Source: an uncultured Bacteroidota bacterium
GTDB taxonomy: Bacteria > Bacteroidota > Bacteroidia > Flavobacteriales > Flavobacteriaceae
Assembly: GCA_902560025.1 (NCBI GenBank)
Contig: CACEKL010000009.1
Coordinates: 1-27,868, forward strand
Length of the DNA: 27,868 nucleotides
Reading direction: 5' to 3'
In this document: one piece after another, positions 1-9,363 of the stretch
Position numbering within the stretch: the first letter of the stretch is position 1
How the letters are laid out: every line of letters starts with the position of its first letter
Notes under the pieces: model-generated
The model's input: the letters and a program-made list of their open reading frames with translations, nothing else
Told to the model about the DNA's origin: nothing
The model's database searches: none
Program-made: the position numbers and the translations under genes

Positions 1-199
1 CATAATTATATAACTCAGAGAAATTATCTCTATTTATTTTTTCAACTGTATAGTTCTCAAAATTTTCATTAAACCAATATGTTTTAGGTGAGTTTTTTAA
101 ATAATCTATATCTACTACTCCTTCTTCTAAAAGATAATTTTGATTCTGAGAGCAGCTTGTAAATAAAATAGCTATAAATAATAAATAGATCTTTTTCAT
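1..199 (-). CDS. Putative lipoprotein, N-terminal part only (cut by window edge)
   Basis: Reading leftwards from an ATG at 199-197, the frame stays open for 66 codons to the window edge. The protein begins MKKIYLLFIAILFTSCSQNQ: a lysine-rich start, a hydrophobic stretch and a Cys at residue 16 preceded by F-T-S. This is an acceptable, though not perfect, lipobox, so a lipidated envelope protein is likely. The visible mature part is acidic and aromatic (for example KTYWFNENFENY) and shows no domain I recognise. The start codon shares four bases (ATGA) with the stop of gpmI upstream, so the two genes are probably co-transcribed and translationally coupled. The function cannot be judged because most of the gene lies outside the window. 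Confidence 0.72.
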   Translation of the reverse strand, partial: MKKIYLLFIAILFTSCSQNQNYLLEEGVVDIDYLKNSPKTYWFNENFENYTVEKINRDNFSELYNY

Positions 200-1740
200 A
201 TTAGTAATGATTCCCCTTCCATCTCTATAGGAGTTTCTATGCCAAGAATATCAAGTATAGTTGGAGCAATATCCGCGAGCACTCCATTATTAATTTCTTT
301 GTTTTGACAATTAACTAAAATTATAGGGACTGGATTGATAGTATGTGAAGTGTTTACTGAGCCATCATCATTAATCATTCTCTCACAATTGCCGTGATCA
401 GATATAACAATTGATGTATACTCTTCTTTGGTTGCTTCATTTATAATATTTCCAAGATGATTGTCTACTGCTTCGCAAGCTTTAACTGCAGCAGTAAAAT
501 TTCCTGTATGTCCTACCATATCAGGATTAGCAAAGTTTAAGCATATAAACTCAAATTTACCTTTTTTGATTTCTCTTATTACATTTTTAGTTACTTCATC
601 AGAGCTCATCTCAGGTTTAAGATCATAGGTAGCTACTTTTGGTGATGGACATAAAATTCTTTCCTCATTTTTGAATTTTTCCTCGTTTCCACCATTAAAA
701 AAGAATGTCACGTGTGGATATTTTTCAGTTTCAGAAATTCTTAGTTGATTAAAATTATTTTTAGAAATTACCTCACCAAGAGTATTCTTAAGAACCTTAT
801 TCTCAAAAATTGGTTTTGCAATTTTAAAATTTTCATCATAATTAGTAAGTGTGTATAAATTACTCACAGATTTAGTCATTTCATGATCTAGATAATCCTT
901 TTCACATAAGGCGGATGTTAGCTGCCTCCCTCTATCAGTCCTATAATTAAAAAATATTACCGTATCATCAGAATTTAGTTCATGAATTGGATTACCATCT
1001 GAATCTACCTTCAAAAGTGGCTCTATAAATTCATCTGTTACTCCTTTTGAATATGAATAATTTATATCATTTATCAAATCAGTTGACTTGGTTCCAAGAG
1101 AATTTGAAATTAGATCATATGCTTTCTTAACTCTCTCCCATCTATTATCCCTATCCATTGAATAGTATCTACCAATAATAGTTGCAAGTTTGCCTCCATT
1201 TTTTTTACTAAAAGTTTCAATAGATTTTATAAAATCAATTCCAGATTTTGGATCAACATCTCTACCATCAGTAAATGCATGTATATAGATTTTATCTTTA
1301 ATCTCGGATAACGATAAGATAATCTCTTTTAAATGGTCTATATGAGAGTGAACACCTCCGTCTGAAACTAGACCCATCAAATGGACATTTGAAGAATTTT
1401 TTTTAGTATAGTTAATTATATCATTAAAATGACTTTTATTTCTAAACTCACCTTCTTTAATACTGTTATTAATTTTAAGAAGATCTTGCAGAACAATCCT
1501 TCCGGAACCAATATTCATATGACCAACTTCACTGTTTCCCATTTGACCTTTTGGCAAACCAACTTTTTCACCGTGAGTTATTAAAAAATTATTTGGGTAA
1601 TTCTCAATTAACGAATTAAAATTTGGAGTGTTTGCCTTGTCAGGTGCAGATGCATCTTTGTTATCTGCAATTCCCCATCCATCAAGAATTAATAGTAAGA
1701 CTTTCTTGTTCAATTTTTTATTTAAAGATACAAATATCAT
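196..1740 (-). CDS. gpmI: 2,3-bisphosphoglycerate-independent phosphoglycerate mutase
   Basis: Cofactor-independent, Mn-dependent interconversion of 3- and 2-phosphoglycerate in glycolysis and gluconeogenesis, cytosolic. The 514-residue length is normal for the family. The alkaline-phosphatase-fold metal ligands are visible: LDGWG near residue 19-23, the catalytic serine in GQMGNSEVGH (Ser70), GRDVDP in the phosphotransferase insert, and SDHGNCE plus the HTINPVPI segment near the C-terminus. I kept the ATG at 1740. A TTG ten codons in (1713) would give the more typical start (M)NKKVLLLILDGWG, so a slightly shorter protein is possible. The gene diverges from rsgA across 48 bp and its stop overlaps the start of a downstream lipoprotein gene by 4 bp. 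I see no matching promoter box on its own strand in the gap. Confidence 0.97.
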   Translation of the reverse strand: MIFVSLNKKLNKKVLLLILDGWGIADNKDASAPDKANTPNFNSLIENYPNNFLITHGEKVGLPKGQMGNSEVGHMNIGSGRIVLQDLLKINNSIKEGEFRNKSHFNDIINYTKKNSSNVHLMGLVSDGGVHSHIDHLKEIILSLSEIKDKIYIHAFTDGRDVDPKSGIDFIKSIETFSKKNGGKLATIIGRYYSMDRDNRWERVKKAYDLISNSLGTKSTDLINDINYSYSKGVTDEFIEPLLKVDSDGNPIHELNSDDTVIFFNYRTDRGRQLTSALCEKDYLDHEMTKSVSNLYTLTNYDENFKIAKPIFENKVLKNTLGEVISKNNFNQLRISETEKYPHVTFFFNGGNEEKFKNEERILCPSPKVATYDLKPEMSSDEVTKNVIREIKKGKFEFICLNFANPDMVGHTGNFTAAVKACEAVDNHLGNIINEATKEEYTSIVISDHGNCERMINDDGSVNTSHTINPVPIILVNCQNKEINNGVLADIAPTILDILGIETPIEMEGESLLI

Positions 1741-1744
1741 TAAG

Positions 1745-1752
1745 TAGATTTG
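1745..1752 (+). promoter_or_regulatory. Putative -7 box (TAGATTTG) for rsgA-dtd
   Basis: An exact match to the Bacteroidota -7 consensus TAnnTTTG lies 36 bp before the rsgA ATG. No TTG -33 element is seen at 17-23 bp upstream, so the call rests on one box in AT-rich DNA. Confidence 0.4.
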
Positions 1753-1788
1753 TTAATATGATTAGGAAAAAATATATTGTTATATAAT

Positions 1789-2736
1789 ATGTTAGAGGGT
1801 AAAGTATATAAATCAACAGGGAGTTGGTACCTAGTAAAATCAAAAAATAAATTTTTTGAATGTAGAATAAAGGGAAAAATTAGACTTAAGGATATCTCTA
1901 CTACAAATCCAATATCAGTTGGTGATGATGTAATATTTGAAATAGAAGATCAAAATACTGGTATTATTTCAGATATTTTACCTAGATCAAATTATATAAT
2001 TAGAAAATCAGTAAAACTTTCTAAACAGTATCATATTATTGCCTCTAATATCGATTTATCAATACTAGTTGTTACACTAGATAACCCTGTAACAACAAAT
2101 AACTTTATTGATAGATTTTTAGTTACCTGTAAGGCTTATGACATTCCTGTTATTTTGGCCTTTAACAAAATTGATACCTTTCAAAAAAATGAAGATGATA
2201 AAATTAAAGAAATGATTAACATGTATAATCATATAGGATATAATTGTGATTTAATCTCGGCCAAATTTGGGGATGGAGTAGATAATTTAATGGCAAAAAT
2301 GAAAAATAAAACTTGTATGATATCTGGTCATAGTGGAGTAGGTAAATCAACTTTAATTAATTACATATCTCCTGGTTTAAGCCTGAAGACAAAAGAAATA
2401 TCATCCTCGCATAATCAGGGTCAACACACAACCACACATGCAGAAATGTTTGATCTAGATTCAAATATAAGGGTAATAGATACTCCTGGAATAAGAGGAT
2501 TTGGTCTTGTAGATATTTCAAAAAATGAACTTGGGGATTTTTTTCCAGAATTTTTTAAAGCAAAAGACAAATGTAAATTTAAAGATTGTCTTCATCTAGA
2601 TGAGCCAAATTGTAATATAAAAAGTGAAATAATAAATGGTGAAATTTTTGAATCGAGATATAACACTTATTTAGATATGCTGAAAGACCATAATATTTAT
2701 AGAAAATCAGATGAAAGTAGTAATTCAGAGAGTTAA
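1789..2736 (+). CDS. rsgA: Ribosome small-subunit-dependent GTPase RsgA
   Basis: A circularly permuted GTPase that checks late 30S subunit maturation and releases assembly factors. The G motifs occur in the permuted order G4-G5-G1-G3: NKID (126-129), SAKFG, GHSGVGKS (180-187), then DTPGIRG from Asp231. The C-terminal zinc site follows as C-x4-C-x-H-x5-C (CKFKDCLHLDEPNC). The N-terminal GKVYKSTGSWYLV is the family's OB-fold start, so I chose the ATG at 1789 (315 aa). A TTG at 1777 would add four residues and has an AGGA nine bases ahead of it, which leaves the start slightly open. Its 3' end overlaps dtd by 26 bp, so the two are one operon. Confidence 0.96.
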   Translation: MLEGKVYKSTGSWYLVKSKNKFFECRIKGKIRLKDISTTNPISVGDDVIFEIEDQNTGIISDILPRSNYIIRKSVKLSKQYHIIASNIDLSILVVTLDNPVTTNNFIDRFLVTCKAYDIPVILAFNKIDTFQKNEDDKIKEMINMYNHIGYNCDLISAKFGDGVDNLMAKMKNKTCMISGHSGVGKSTLINYISPGLSLKTKEISSSHNQGQHTTTHAEMFDLDSNIRVIDTPGIRGFGLVDISKNELGDFFPEFFKAKDKCKFKDCLHLDEPNCNIKSEIINGEIFESRYNTYLDMLKDHNIYRKSDESSNSES

Positions 2737-3163
2737 TAAGTCATCAGTTGAGATAAATAATAAGATTAAATCTGAAATTCAAAAAGGATTACTTGTCTTA
2801 ATAGGAATTGGTTTAGATGATGATAAAAAAGATGCAGAATGGCTTGCAAATAAAGTTCTTAACTTAAGAATATTCAATGATTCAGAAGGAGTTATGAATA
2901 AATCCGTATTGGATATTAATGGTGAATTGCTTCTAATCTCTCAATTTACGCTGTTAGCATTAACTAAGAAAGGAAATAGGCCATCTTATATAAAATCTGC
3001 TAATCATCAAATTGCAATCCCTCTATATGAGCATTTTATTAAGACTTGTAAAGATCAGATTGATGATAAGGTAAAAACAGGAACTTTTGGTGCTGATATG
3101 AAAGTTTCACTTATTAATGATGGACCAGTAACAATAATAATTGATTCAAAAAATAAAGAGTAA
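2711..3163 (+). CDS. dtd: D-aminoacyl-tRNA deacylase
   Basis: Hydrolyses D-amino acids, and glycine mischarged on tRNA-Ala, from tRNA, keeping D-residues out of translation. At 150 residues it has the usual size and carries both family signatures: the SQFTL segment in the middle and the GPVT motif near the C-terminus (NDGPVTIIID), which together build the chiral proofreading site across the dimer. The MKVVIQRV start is typical. The gene starts 26 bp inside rsgA in another frame, so its translation is likely coupled to that gene. It converges on murB with only 2 bp between the stop codons, leaving no room for a terminator. Confidence 0.97.
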   Translation: MKVVIQRVNKSSVEINNKIKSEIQKGLLVLIGIGLDDDKKDAEWLANKVLNLRIFNDSEGVMNKSVLDINGELLLISQFTLLALTKKGNRPSYIKSANHQIAIPLYEHFIKTCKDQIDDKVKTGTFGADMKVSLINDGPVTIIIDSKNKE

Positions 3164-3165
3164 TA

Positions 3166-4170
3166 TTACATTACAATTACTTCTTCTTCAAGCTCAATAT
3201 CAAATTCATTAAATACTGAGTCCTTAATTCTTTTAGCAAAATTTATAATTTCATTCCCTGATGCATTGCCGAGATTAATTACTACTAAAGGTTGATTCTT
3301 ATAAACTCCTACATTTTTATCATTAATTTTTTTAAATCCACATTTATCAATTAACCATGCAGCTGGAACTTTAAAATAATTTGAATCAGTTTTAAAGAAA
3401 GGGATTTCAGTAAATTTTTCTTTAAGTTTTTGAAATTTAGAATAGCCTATAACAGGGTTCTTAAAAAAACTTCCACAATTACCATATTGTTTTGGATCTG
3501 GAAGTTTTGAGTTTCTAATTTTAATTACCTCATTTGAAATCTTTTTTAAATCTAGGCTAGATTCCGAAAGATTATTCAAATCTGGATAATCAATATTATA
3601 TAAATGATTTGATTTTGTTAGATTAAATCTGACAGAAGTTATTATAAATTTATTCTTAAGTTTTTTTTTAAAAATGGATGATCTGTAAGTAAATTCACAA
3701 TCTGATTTACTTAAGTTAACTTTATCAAGAGAGTCAATCATTATACCTGAGCAACTATCGAATACATCTTCTAACTCTACACCATAAGCCCCTATGTTTT
3801 GAATTGGAGAAGCACCAACATTACCAGGAATTAATGACAAATTTTCAATACCACCAAAATCTTTATCTACCGCCCACTTAACAAATCTATGCCAGTTCAT
3901 GCCAGCAGATACTTCAACTTGAACTTTGTCAGGACCTTCATCTAAGATCTTTATACTTTCTTCTTTTAGATTAATAACAGTTCCTTGATAATGCTTTGTA
4001 AATAATATATTGCTACCACCTCCAAGAATAAATAGATTGTTATTTAACTCTTTGTTGTTTAATACTTCTAAGAGATCATTGGTGCTACTTGACTCAACTA
4101 ACACATCACAACTAGCATCTACTTTAAATGTATTGAGCTTTTTTAATGAAGCATTTTTATTTACAATCAT
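3166..4170 (-). CDS. murB: UDP-N-acetylenolpyruvoylglucosamine reductase
   Basis: FAD/NADPH enzyme making UDP-N-acetylmuramate, the second committed step of cytosolic peptidoglycan precursor synthesis. The 334 residues show the FAD-binding segment with GGGSN (50-54), the Tyr-Arg of FTYRSSIF (162-163), GNCGSFFKNP with the proton-donating Ser234, and an acidic tail E-E-E (328-330) that supplies the final catalytic glutamate. The length and the YRSS insert resemble the E. coli-type (type I) enzyme. Its ATG lies 3 bp after the stop of the upstream aminotransferase, so both probably come from one transcript. Confidence 0.97.
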   Translation of the reverse strand: MIVNKNASLKKLNTFKVDASCDVLVESSSTNDLLEVLNNKELNNNLFILGGGSNILFTKHYQGTVINLKEESIKILDEGPDKVQVEVSAGMNWHRFVKWAVDKDFGGIENLSLIPGNVGASPIQNIGAYGVELEDVFDSCSGIMIDSLDKVNLSKSDCEFTYRSSIFKKKLKNKFIITSVRFNLTKSNHLYNIDYPDLNNLSESSLDLKKISNEVIKIRNSKLPDPKQYGNCGSFFKNPVIGYSKFQKLKEKFTEIPFFKTDSNYFKVPAAWLIDKCGFKKINDKNVGVYKNQPLVVINLGNASGNEIINFAKRIKDSVFNEFDIELEEEVIVM

Positions 4171-4173
4171 AAG

Positions 4174-5364
4174 CTACCCAATAAATTCTTTAAGACCCAG
4201 TTTAATAATCTTAATTGCATTTTTTAATTTTTCTGAATTTAGAACAAATGCAATTCTTACCTCATCTTTTCCGTAATTTTCTGAACTATAAAAACCTGAA
4301 GCTGGAGATAGCATTACACTTTGATTTTTATATGAAAAATCTGTCAAAAGAAACTTTGCAAAATCTTCTGCATTTTCAATTGGTAACTTTATAATAGAAT
4401 AAAATGCACCCATTGGATTAGAAAACTTAATATTATCGATTTGACTTAATTCATTAATAATAACTTCTCTTCTTTTATAGTATTCCTTTATTACATTTTC
4501 TATATAGTCTTCTCTTGAATTTAAAGCATGATTCGCAGCAATTAATGCTAAAGTAGGAGGAGATAATCTAGTAAGAGCAAACTTTAAACAAGTCTCAATG
4601 AATTCAGAGTTTTTAGATACAATAAATCCAACTCGAGCACCACATAGACTATATCTTTTAGAAGTTGAATCAATTAAAATAGCATTTTCCGAAAATTTTT
4701 CATCTTCAAGAATTGAAAAATGCTTAGTATCGGTATAAATAAACTCTCTATAAACTTCATCAACAACTATAAATAAGTCATTTTTTTTAGCAAGATTAGC
4801 AATGTTTATTATTTCCTCTTTAGAGTAGACATATCCTGTTGGATTACAAGGATTACATAATAAGATTGCTTTTGTTTTACTATTAATCTTCTTTTCAAAT
4901 TCATGAATTGATGGTAAAGCAAAATTATCTTCAATTTTTGATGTAATTGGAATAACATTAACATCAGAAGCCAATGCAAAACCATTATAATTTGCATAAA
5001 AAGGTTCAGGAATAATGACCTCATCACCTGGATCACAAATAGAATTCATTGTAAAAGAAAGGGCTTCGCTAGCACCAACAGTAGTTATAATATCATCAGG
5101 AGAAACATATATACTATGTTTTTTGTAATAATTGCAAACATTGTTTCTAAATTCAAGTGATCCTTGAGAATATTCATATTTTAATAAATCTAAATTGGTT
5201 TCCTTAACTGCATTAAGAGATTCAACTGGAGATTTTATATCAGGCTGACCAATATTTAAATGAAGAATTTCAATTCCTCTTATTTTTGCATCATCAGCAT
5301 ATGGTACAAGTTTTCTAATTGGTGAAGGAGGAATCTTATTACCTTTTTTTGATATTGATGGCAT
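4174..5364 (-). CDS. Class I/II PLP-dependent aminotransferase (aspartate aminotransferase-like)
   Basis: A fold-type I transaminase, probably moving amino groups between an amino acid and a 2-oxoacid in the cytosol. Visible hallmarks are NIGQPDI near residue 37, NPCNPTG (171-177), the PLP-binding DEVY (202-205), the Schiff-base lysine in STSKRYSLCGARVG (Lys236), and a C-terminal arginine in VRIAF that would bind the substrate carboxylate. The 396-residue length fits subgroup I-gamma aspartate/aromatic aminotransferases. Sequence alone does not separate aspartate, alanine, aromatic or LL-DAP-related specificity, so I give no symbol. It is the first gene of an operon with murB, which could hint at amino acid supply for the cell wall, but that is inference. 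Confidence 0.9.
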   Translation of the reverse strand: MPSISKKGNKIPPSPIRKLVPYADDAKIRGIEILHLNIGQPDIKSPVESLNAVKETNLDLLKYEYSQGSLEFRNNVCNYYKKHSIYVSPDDIITTVGASEALSFTMNSICDPGDEVIIPEPFYANYNGFALASDVNVIPITSKIEDNFALPSIHEFEKKINSKTKAILLCNPCNPTGYVYSKEEIINIANLAKKNDLFIVVDEVYREFIYTDTKHFSILEDEKFSENAILIDSTSKRYSLCGARVGFIVSKNSEFIETCLKFALTRLSPPTLALIAANHALNSREDYIENVIKEYYKRREVIINELSQIDNIKFSNPMGAFYSIIKLPIENAEDFAKFLLTDFSYKNQSVMLSPASGFYSSENYGKDEVRIAFVLNSEKLKNAIKIIKLGLKEFIG

Positions 5365-5378
5365 TTATTTAACTTAAT

Positions 5379-5411
5379 TTTGTAAATATACTTCAAGGTA
5401 TGTTATTTTTG
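5379..5411 (+). promoter_or_regulatory. Promoter of valS (TTTG - 21 bp - TATTTTTG)
   Basis: A TTTG at 5379-5382, a 21-bp spacer and TATTTTTG at 5404-5411 match the Bacteroidota primary-sigma promoter TTTG-N19-21-TAnnTTTG. The expected start site, about 7 bp further on, leaves a leader of roughly 20 nt before the valS ATG. An additional overlapping TAATTTTG lies at 5375-5382. It is the best two-part promoter in the window. Confidence 0.68.
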
Positions 5412-5437
5412 TTTTACTTTAAAATATTTATCATCTG

Positions 5438-8062
5438 ATGCCAATTCCTTCTAAATATGAACATATTGAAATTGAAAAGAAATGGTATTCATATTGGATG
5501 AAAAACAATCTTTTTAAATCTATTCCAAATGATAAAGAACCATTTACAATTGTAATACCTCCTCCAAATGTTACTGGACTTCTTCATATGGGTCACATGC
5601 TTAACAATACTATCCAAGATATATTAGTTAGGAGGGCTAGAATGTTAGGTAAAAATGCATGTTGGGTTCCTGGAACTGATCATGCATCGATTGCAACTGA
5701 AGCAAAAGTTGTTGAGAATCTGAAGGAAAAAGGAATAGATAAGTTAGATATTTCTAGGAATGAATTTTTAAAATACGCATGGGAGTGGACCGAAAAATAT
5801 GGAGGTGGAATACTTGAACAATTAAAAATGTTGGGATGTTCATGTGATTGGGATAGAACTAAGTTTACATTGGATGATGATATGTATGAATCTGTTTTAA
5901 TTGCATTTAAAACTCTTCATGATAAAGGATTAATTTATAGAGGATACAGAATGATTAACTGGGATCCAGAGGCTAAAACTACTGTCTCTGATGAGGAAGT
6001 AAATTATGTTGAGGAACAATCAAATTTATACTATCTGAAATATAAAATCGTGGATTCAGATCAAGAGATGATTATCGCAACGACAAGACCTGAAACTATA
6101 TTTGGTGATACTGCAGTATGTGTTAATCCTAAAGATAATAGATATAAATCCATGATTGGTAAACAAGCTATTGTTCCAATTTGTGACAGAAAAGTACCAG
6201 TAATTGCTGATCCTTATGTTGATGTTGAATTTGGAACAGGATGCCTTAAGGTGACCCCTGCGCATGATATAAATGATTACAACCTAGGAAAAAAACATAG
6301 CCTTGATACTATAGATATTTTTGACACCAATGCTAATCTTAACAAACATGGTCTTCATTATGAAGGTAAAAATAGATTTGTTGTCAGAAAAGAGATGGAA
6401 GATGAGCTTATTAAAAATAAATTATTAATAAAAAAGGAAAATTATGTCCATAATGTTGGTAGATCAGAAAGAACAAATTCTGTGATTGAGCCCAAAGTTT
6501 CAAAACAATGGTTTTTAAAGATGGATGAAATAACTAAGCCAGCTATTATAAATGTATTAGAAAACGAAAACATAAAGTTCTTTCCTAATAAATTCAAATC
6601 AACATATAAGTACTGGCTTGAAAATATAAAAGACTGGAACATATCAAGACAGCTATCTTGGGGTCATCAAATCCCTGTTTTTTATTATGGTAACGATGAT
6701 GAGTATATAGTTGCTACTTCAAAAGAAGAAGCTCTTAAAAAAGCAAACGAGGACTTAAAATTAAATTTAAAAGATTCAGATCTGAGACAGGATCAAGATG
6801 TACTCGATACTTGGTTCTCTTCTTGGTTATGGCCAATCTCAGTATTTGATGGAGTTAGAAATCCTGATAATGATGAAATCAAATATTATTATCCTACACA
6901 AGATTTAGTTACAGGTCCTGATATAATATTTTTTTGGGTTGCAAGAATGATAATTTCAGGTTATGAATTTAGAGACGAAAAACCATTTTCTAATGTATAC
7001 TTTACTGGAATTGTTAGAGATAAACTTAGAAGAAAAATGTCTAAACAACTCGGCAATTCACCTGATGCTATTAAATTGATTGAAGAATATGGTGCAGATT
7101 CAGTAAGAGTAGGTTTAATGCTAAGCTCAGCTGCTGGTAATGATCTATTGTTTGATGAATCACTGTGTCAGCAAGGTAAAAATTTTACAAATAAACTCTG
7201 GAATGCATTGAGACTTGTTGATGGTTGGGATACTGACTCACAAATTAAACAGCCTAAAGTTAATCAACTGGCATTAAATTGGTATAGAAATAAATTCAAC
7301 AATACTTTAGAGTCTATAGATAGTAACTTTGAAAGTTACAGGATTTCAGATGTTTTAATGTCTTCATATAAATTGATATGGGATGACTTTTGTTCATGGT
7401 TATTAGAAATATTAAAACCTGAATATGGTAAGAAAATTGATCAAAAGTCAAAGTTTGATTTAATTGAATTATTTATCAATAATTTGAAAATTATCCATCC
7501 ATTTATGCCTTTTCTTTCAGAAGAAATATATCATAATCTTGAGGGCAAAGCCTCTAAACCAATAACAATAAGTTCATGGCCAAATAAGGAAGAATATGAT
7601 ATACAGCTGATTAATAATTTTGAAATTACAAAAGAAATTATTTCACAAATAAGAAATTATAGAAAGGAAAAAAATATTCCTTTTAAAACATCAATTAAAT
7701 TATACTGCATTCCATCTAATAAACCAATTGGTAATATTGATGTTATTAAAAAAATTGGATTTGTTGAGGATATAATTGAATCTAAAAAAGCTGACTTTGG
7801 TTCAGTTACATCTTTTTTAATAAAAAATTATGAGTTTTTTATTCCACTGGATGAAGGTTTTGATAAAGATTCTGAAATCAAGAAATTAAATAAAGAACTT
7901 GAATATAATATTGGTTTTCTAAAGTCTGTAGATAGTAAATTAAAAAACAAAAATTTTATAAGTAATGCACCTAAAGAAATTATAGATAAGGAAAAACAAA
8001 AAATTATCGATACAGAACAAAAGATAAAATCTATAAAAAAGTCAATTTCAGAACTTTCCTAA
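5438..8062 (+). CDS. valS: Valine--tRNA ligase
   Basis: Charges tRNA-Val and edits misactivated threonine. The 874 residues hold the class Ia signatures in order: PPPNVTGLLHMGHM with HMGH at 50-53, the CP1 editing domain with TTRPETIFGDT and VTPAHDINDY, and the second ATP motif as KMSKQ (533-537), the Bacteroidota form of KMSKS. The DALR-type anticodon-binding region follows, then a C-terminal Lys/Glu-rich coiled-coil arm over the last 55 or so residues, typical of ValRS. The start at ATG 5438 suits the promoter found just upstream. The gene overlaps psd tail to tail by 15 bp. A cognate tRNA-Val(GAC) gene lies at 21247 in the same window. Confidence 0.98.
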   Translation: MPIPSKYEHIEIEKKWYSYWMKNNLFKSIPNDKEPFTIVIPPPNVTGLLHMGHMLNNTIQDILVRRARMLGKNACWVPGTDHASIATEAKVVENLKEKGIDKLDISRNEFLKYAWEWTEKYGGGILEQLKMLGCSCDWDRTKFTLDDDMYESVLIAFKTLHDKGLIYRGYRMINWDPEAKTTVSDEEVNYVEEQSNLYYLKYKIVDSDQEMIIATTRPETIFGDTAVCVNPKDNRYKSMIGKQAIVPICDRKVPVIADPYVDVEFGTGCLKVTPAHDINDYNLGKKHSLDTIDIFDTNANLNKHGLHYEGKNRFVVRKEMEDELIKNKLLIKKENYVHNVGRSERTNSVIEPKVSKQWFLKMDEITKPAIINVLENENIKFFPNKFKSTYKYWLENIKDWNISRQLSWGHQIPVFYYGNDDEYIVATSKEEALKKANEDLKLNLKDSDLRQDQDVLDTWFSSWLWPISVFDGVRNPDNDEIKYYYPTQDLVTGPDIIFFWVARMIISGYEFRDEKPFSNVYFTGIVRDKLRRKMSKQLGNSPDAIKLIEEYGADSVRVGLMLSSAAGNDLLFDESLCQQGKNFTNKLWNALRLVDGWDTDSQIKQPKVNQLALNWYRNKFNNTLESIDSNFESYRISDVLMSSYKLIWDDFCSWLLEILKPEYGKKIDQKSKFDLIELFINNLKIIHPFMPFLSEEIYHNLEGKASKPITISSWPNKEEYDIQLINNFEITKEIISQIRNYRKEKNIPFKTSIKLYCIPSNKPIGNIDVIKKIGFVEDIIESKKADFGSVTSFLIKNYEFFIPLDEGFDKDSEIKKLNKELEYNIGFLKSVDSKLKNKNFISNAPKEIIDKEKQKIIDTEQKIKSIKKSISELS

Positions 8063-8710
8063 CTTGGCTATTTCAGAAATTCCTCCAATAACTCTATCTC
8101 CTTCCTTAATAAGAAGTTGAGAATTCAATGGAAGAAATAGGTCAACTCTTGATCCAAATTTTATAAAGCCTGAGTCCTCACCTTGAGCTACCATTAAGCC
8201 TTCATTTGCATAATTAACTATTCTCCTTGCAACCATTCCAGCAATCTGTCTATACATAATATTTCCAAAATTTTTATTTTTAATTACTATAGTTGTTCTT
8301 TCATTTTTATCAGAAGATTTTGGGTGCCAAGCTACTAAATATTTACCATGATGATGTTTTGAGTATGAAACTTCTCCTGATACAGGATATCTATTTACAT
8401 GAACATCGAGTGGAGATAGAAAAATAGAGACCTGTAATCTTTTATCTTTAAAAAACTCATTTTCAAAAACTTCCTCAATGTTGACAATTTTACCATCTGC
8501 TGGACTAATGATATGATCAGTCTTTTTATTTATGTTTCTTTTTGGGTTTCTGAAAAACCATAATATTAATAGTAAAACAATTAGTGCACTAGTTTGAAGA
8601 AGACTCTTTATAGTTGATGATTCTTCAAAAAGAACTTCTAAAATAATAACATCCATAGATACAACTATGAAAAAAAGAATTATAATATTAAAGCCTTCCT
8701 TATGAAACAT
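8048..8710 (-). CDS. psd: Phosphatidylserine decarboxylase (small, membrane-anchored type)
   Basis: Converts phosphatidylserine to phosphatidylethanolamine at the inner membrane. The 220-residue size and two N-terminal hydrophobic helices (about 7-27 and 32-52) fit the short archaeal/Bacteroidota type. The pyruvoyl group would form by self-cleavage between Gly186 and Ser187 in KFGSRVDLF, replacing the LGST of the E. coli enzyme. Other conserved pieces are SPADGKIV and the LDVHVNR segment with its histidine. The start codon overlaps the cdsA stop by one base (TAATG), so the product is made next to the enzyme that supplies CDP-diacylglycerol. The synthase PssA joining these two steps is not in the window. 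Confidence 0.95.
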   Translation of the reverse strand: MFHKEGFNIIILFFIVVSMDVIILEVLFEESSTIKSLLQTSALIVLLLILWFFRNPKRNINKKTDHIISPADGKIVNIEEVFENEFFKDKRLQVSIFLSPLDVHVNRYPVSGEVSYSKHHHGKYLVAWHPKSSDKNERTTIVIKNKNFGNIMYRQIAGMVARRIVNYANEGLMVAQGEDSGFIKFGSRVDLFLPLNSQLLIKEGDRVIGGISEIAKLGKF

Positions 8711-9363
8711 TATAAAATGGTTATTATTAGAACAATAAAGGAATTACCAATTGCACTATCTAATCTATCAAATAAGCCTCCGTGTCCAGGCATTATATTT
8801 CCGCTATCTTTTACACCAGCTTTTCTCTTAATTTTGGATTGAACAATATCTCCAAAAAGTCCAAAAATTGGTATAATGAATCCAAGCACTATAGTTTTCC
8901 AGAAAGGGAATATTTCTTGTATAAAATTAAATGAAACATAACTGAATAAAACTGAACAAAATAATCCACCAATAAAACCCTCCCACGTTTTATTTGGTGA
9001 AGCTTCAATTTTTAAATTATTTCTACCAAATAACGATCCAAAAAAATAAGACATAGTATCACTTATCCATATTAAAATAAAAATAAACAAGATTAGATAT
9101 GGGTTGTATATAGCATTACCACTAAATGGAATATAAATCAGAGCTATCATTGATACTGAAACATATAACGGGGGGATAAAAGGATGACTATACTTATATC
9201 CCTTAGATTTAATTTTTTGATACAGTGAATTAGCTTCATATGTTGATATTAATGTAAAAATTAAAAAAACAGTTATGAATGTCTCCATACTAATAACTAT
9301 TGATGCAAAAATTATTACTATGTAGAGAATTCCACTAATTAATCTTGGAAGAAAATTAATCAT
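8710..9363 (-). CDS. cdsA: Phosphatidate cytidylyltransferase
   Basis: Makes CDP-diacylglycerol from phosphatidate and CTP, the branch point for all bacterial phospholipids. It is an integral membrane protein with several hydrophobic segments from the N-terminus onward. The C-terminal CDS signature is clear: SKIKRKAGVKDSG followed by MPGHGGLFDRLDS. At 217 residues it is shorter than the roughly 260-285 usual in the family, apparently because the N-terminal helices and loops are trimmed. I chose the ATG at 9363 (MINFLPRLISG); a GTG sits one codon earlier. The start lies inside the 3' end of the LUD gene (8-bp overlap) and the stop overlaps the psd start, so translation is probably coupled along the operon. 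Confidence 0.94.
   Translation of the reverse strand: MINFLPRLISGILYIVIIFASIVISMETFITVFLIFTLISTYEANSLYQKIKSKGYKYSHPFIPPLYVSVSMIALIYIPFSGNAIYNPYLILFIFILIWISDTMSYFFGSLFGRNNLKIEASPNKTWEGFIGGLFCSVLFSYVSFNFIQEIFPFWKTIVLGFIIPIFGLFGDIVQSKIKRKAGVKDSGNIMPGHGGLFDRLDSAIGNSFIVLIITIL

Noticed and set aside
4010..4276. An 88-codon plus-strand open frame opposite murB and the aminotransferase.
   Set aside because: It lies antisense to two well-supported genes, spans their junction, and its translation has no recognisable domain.
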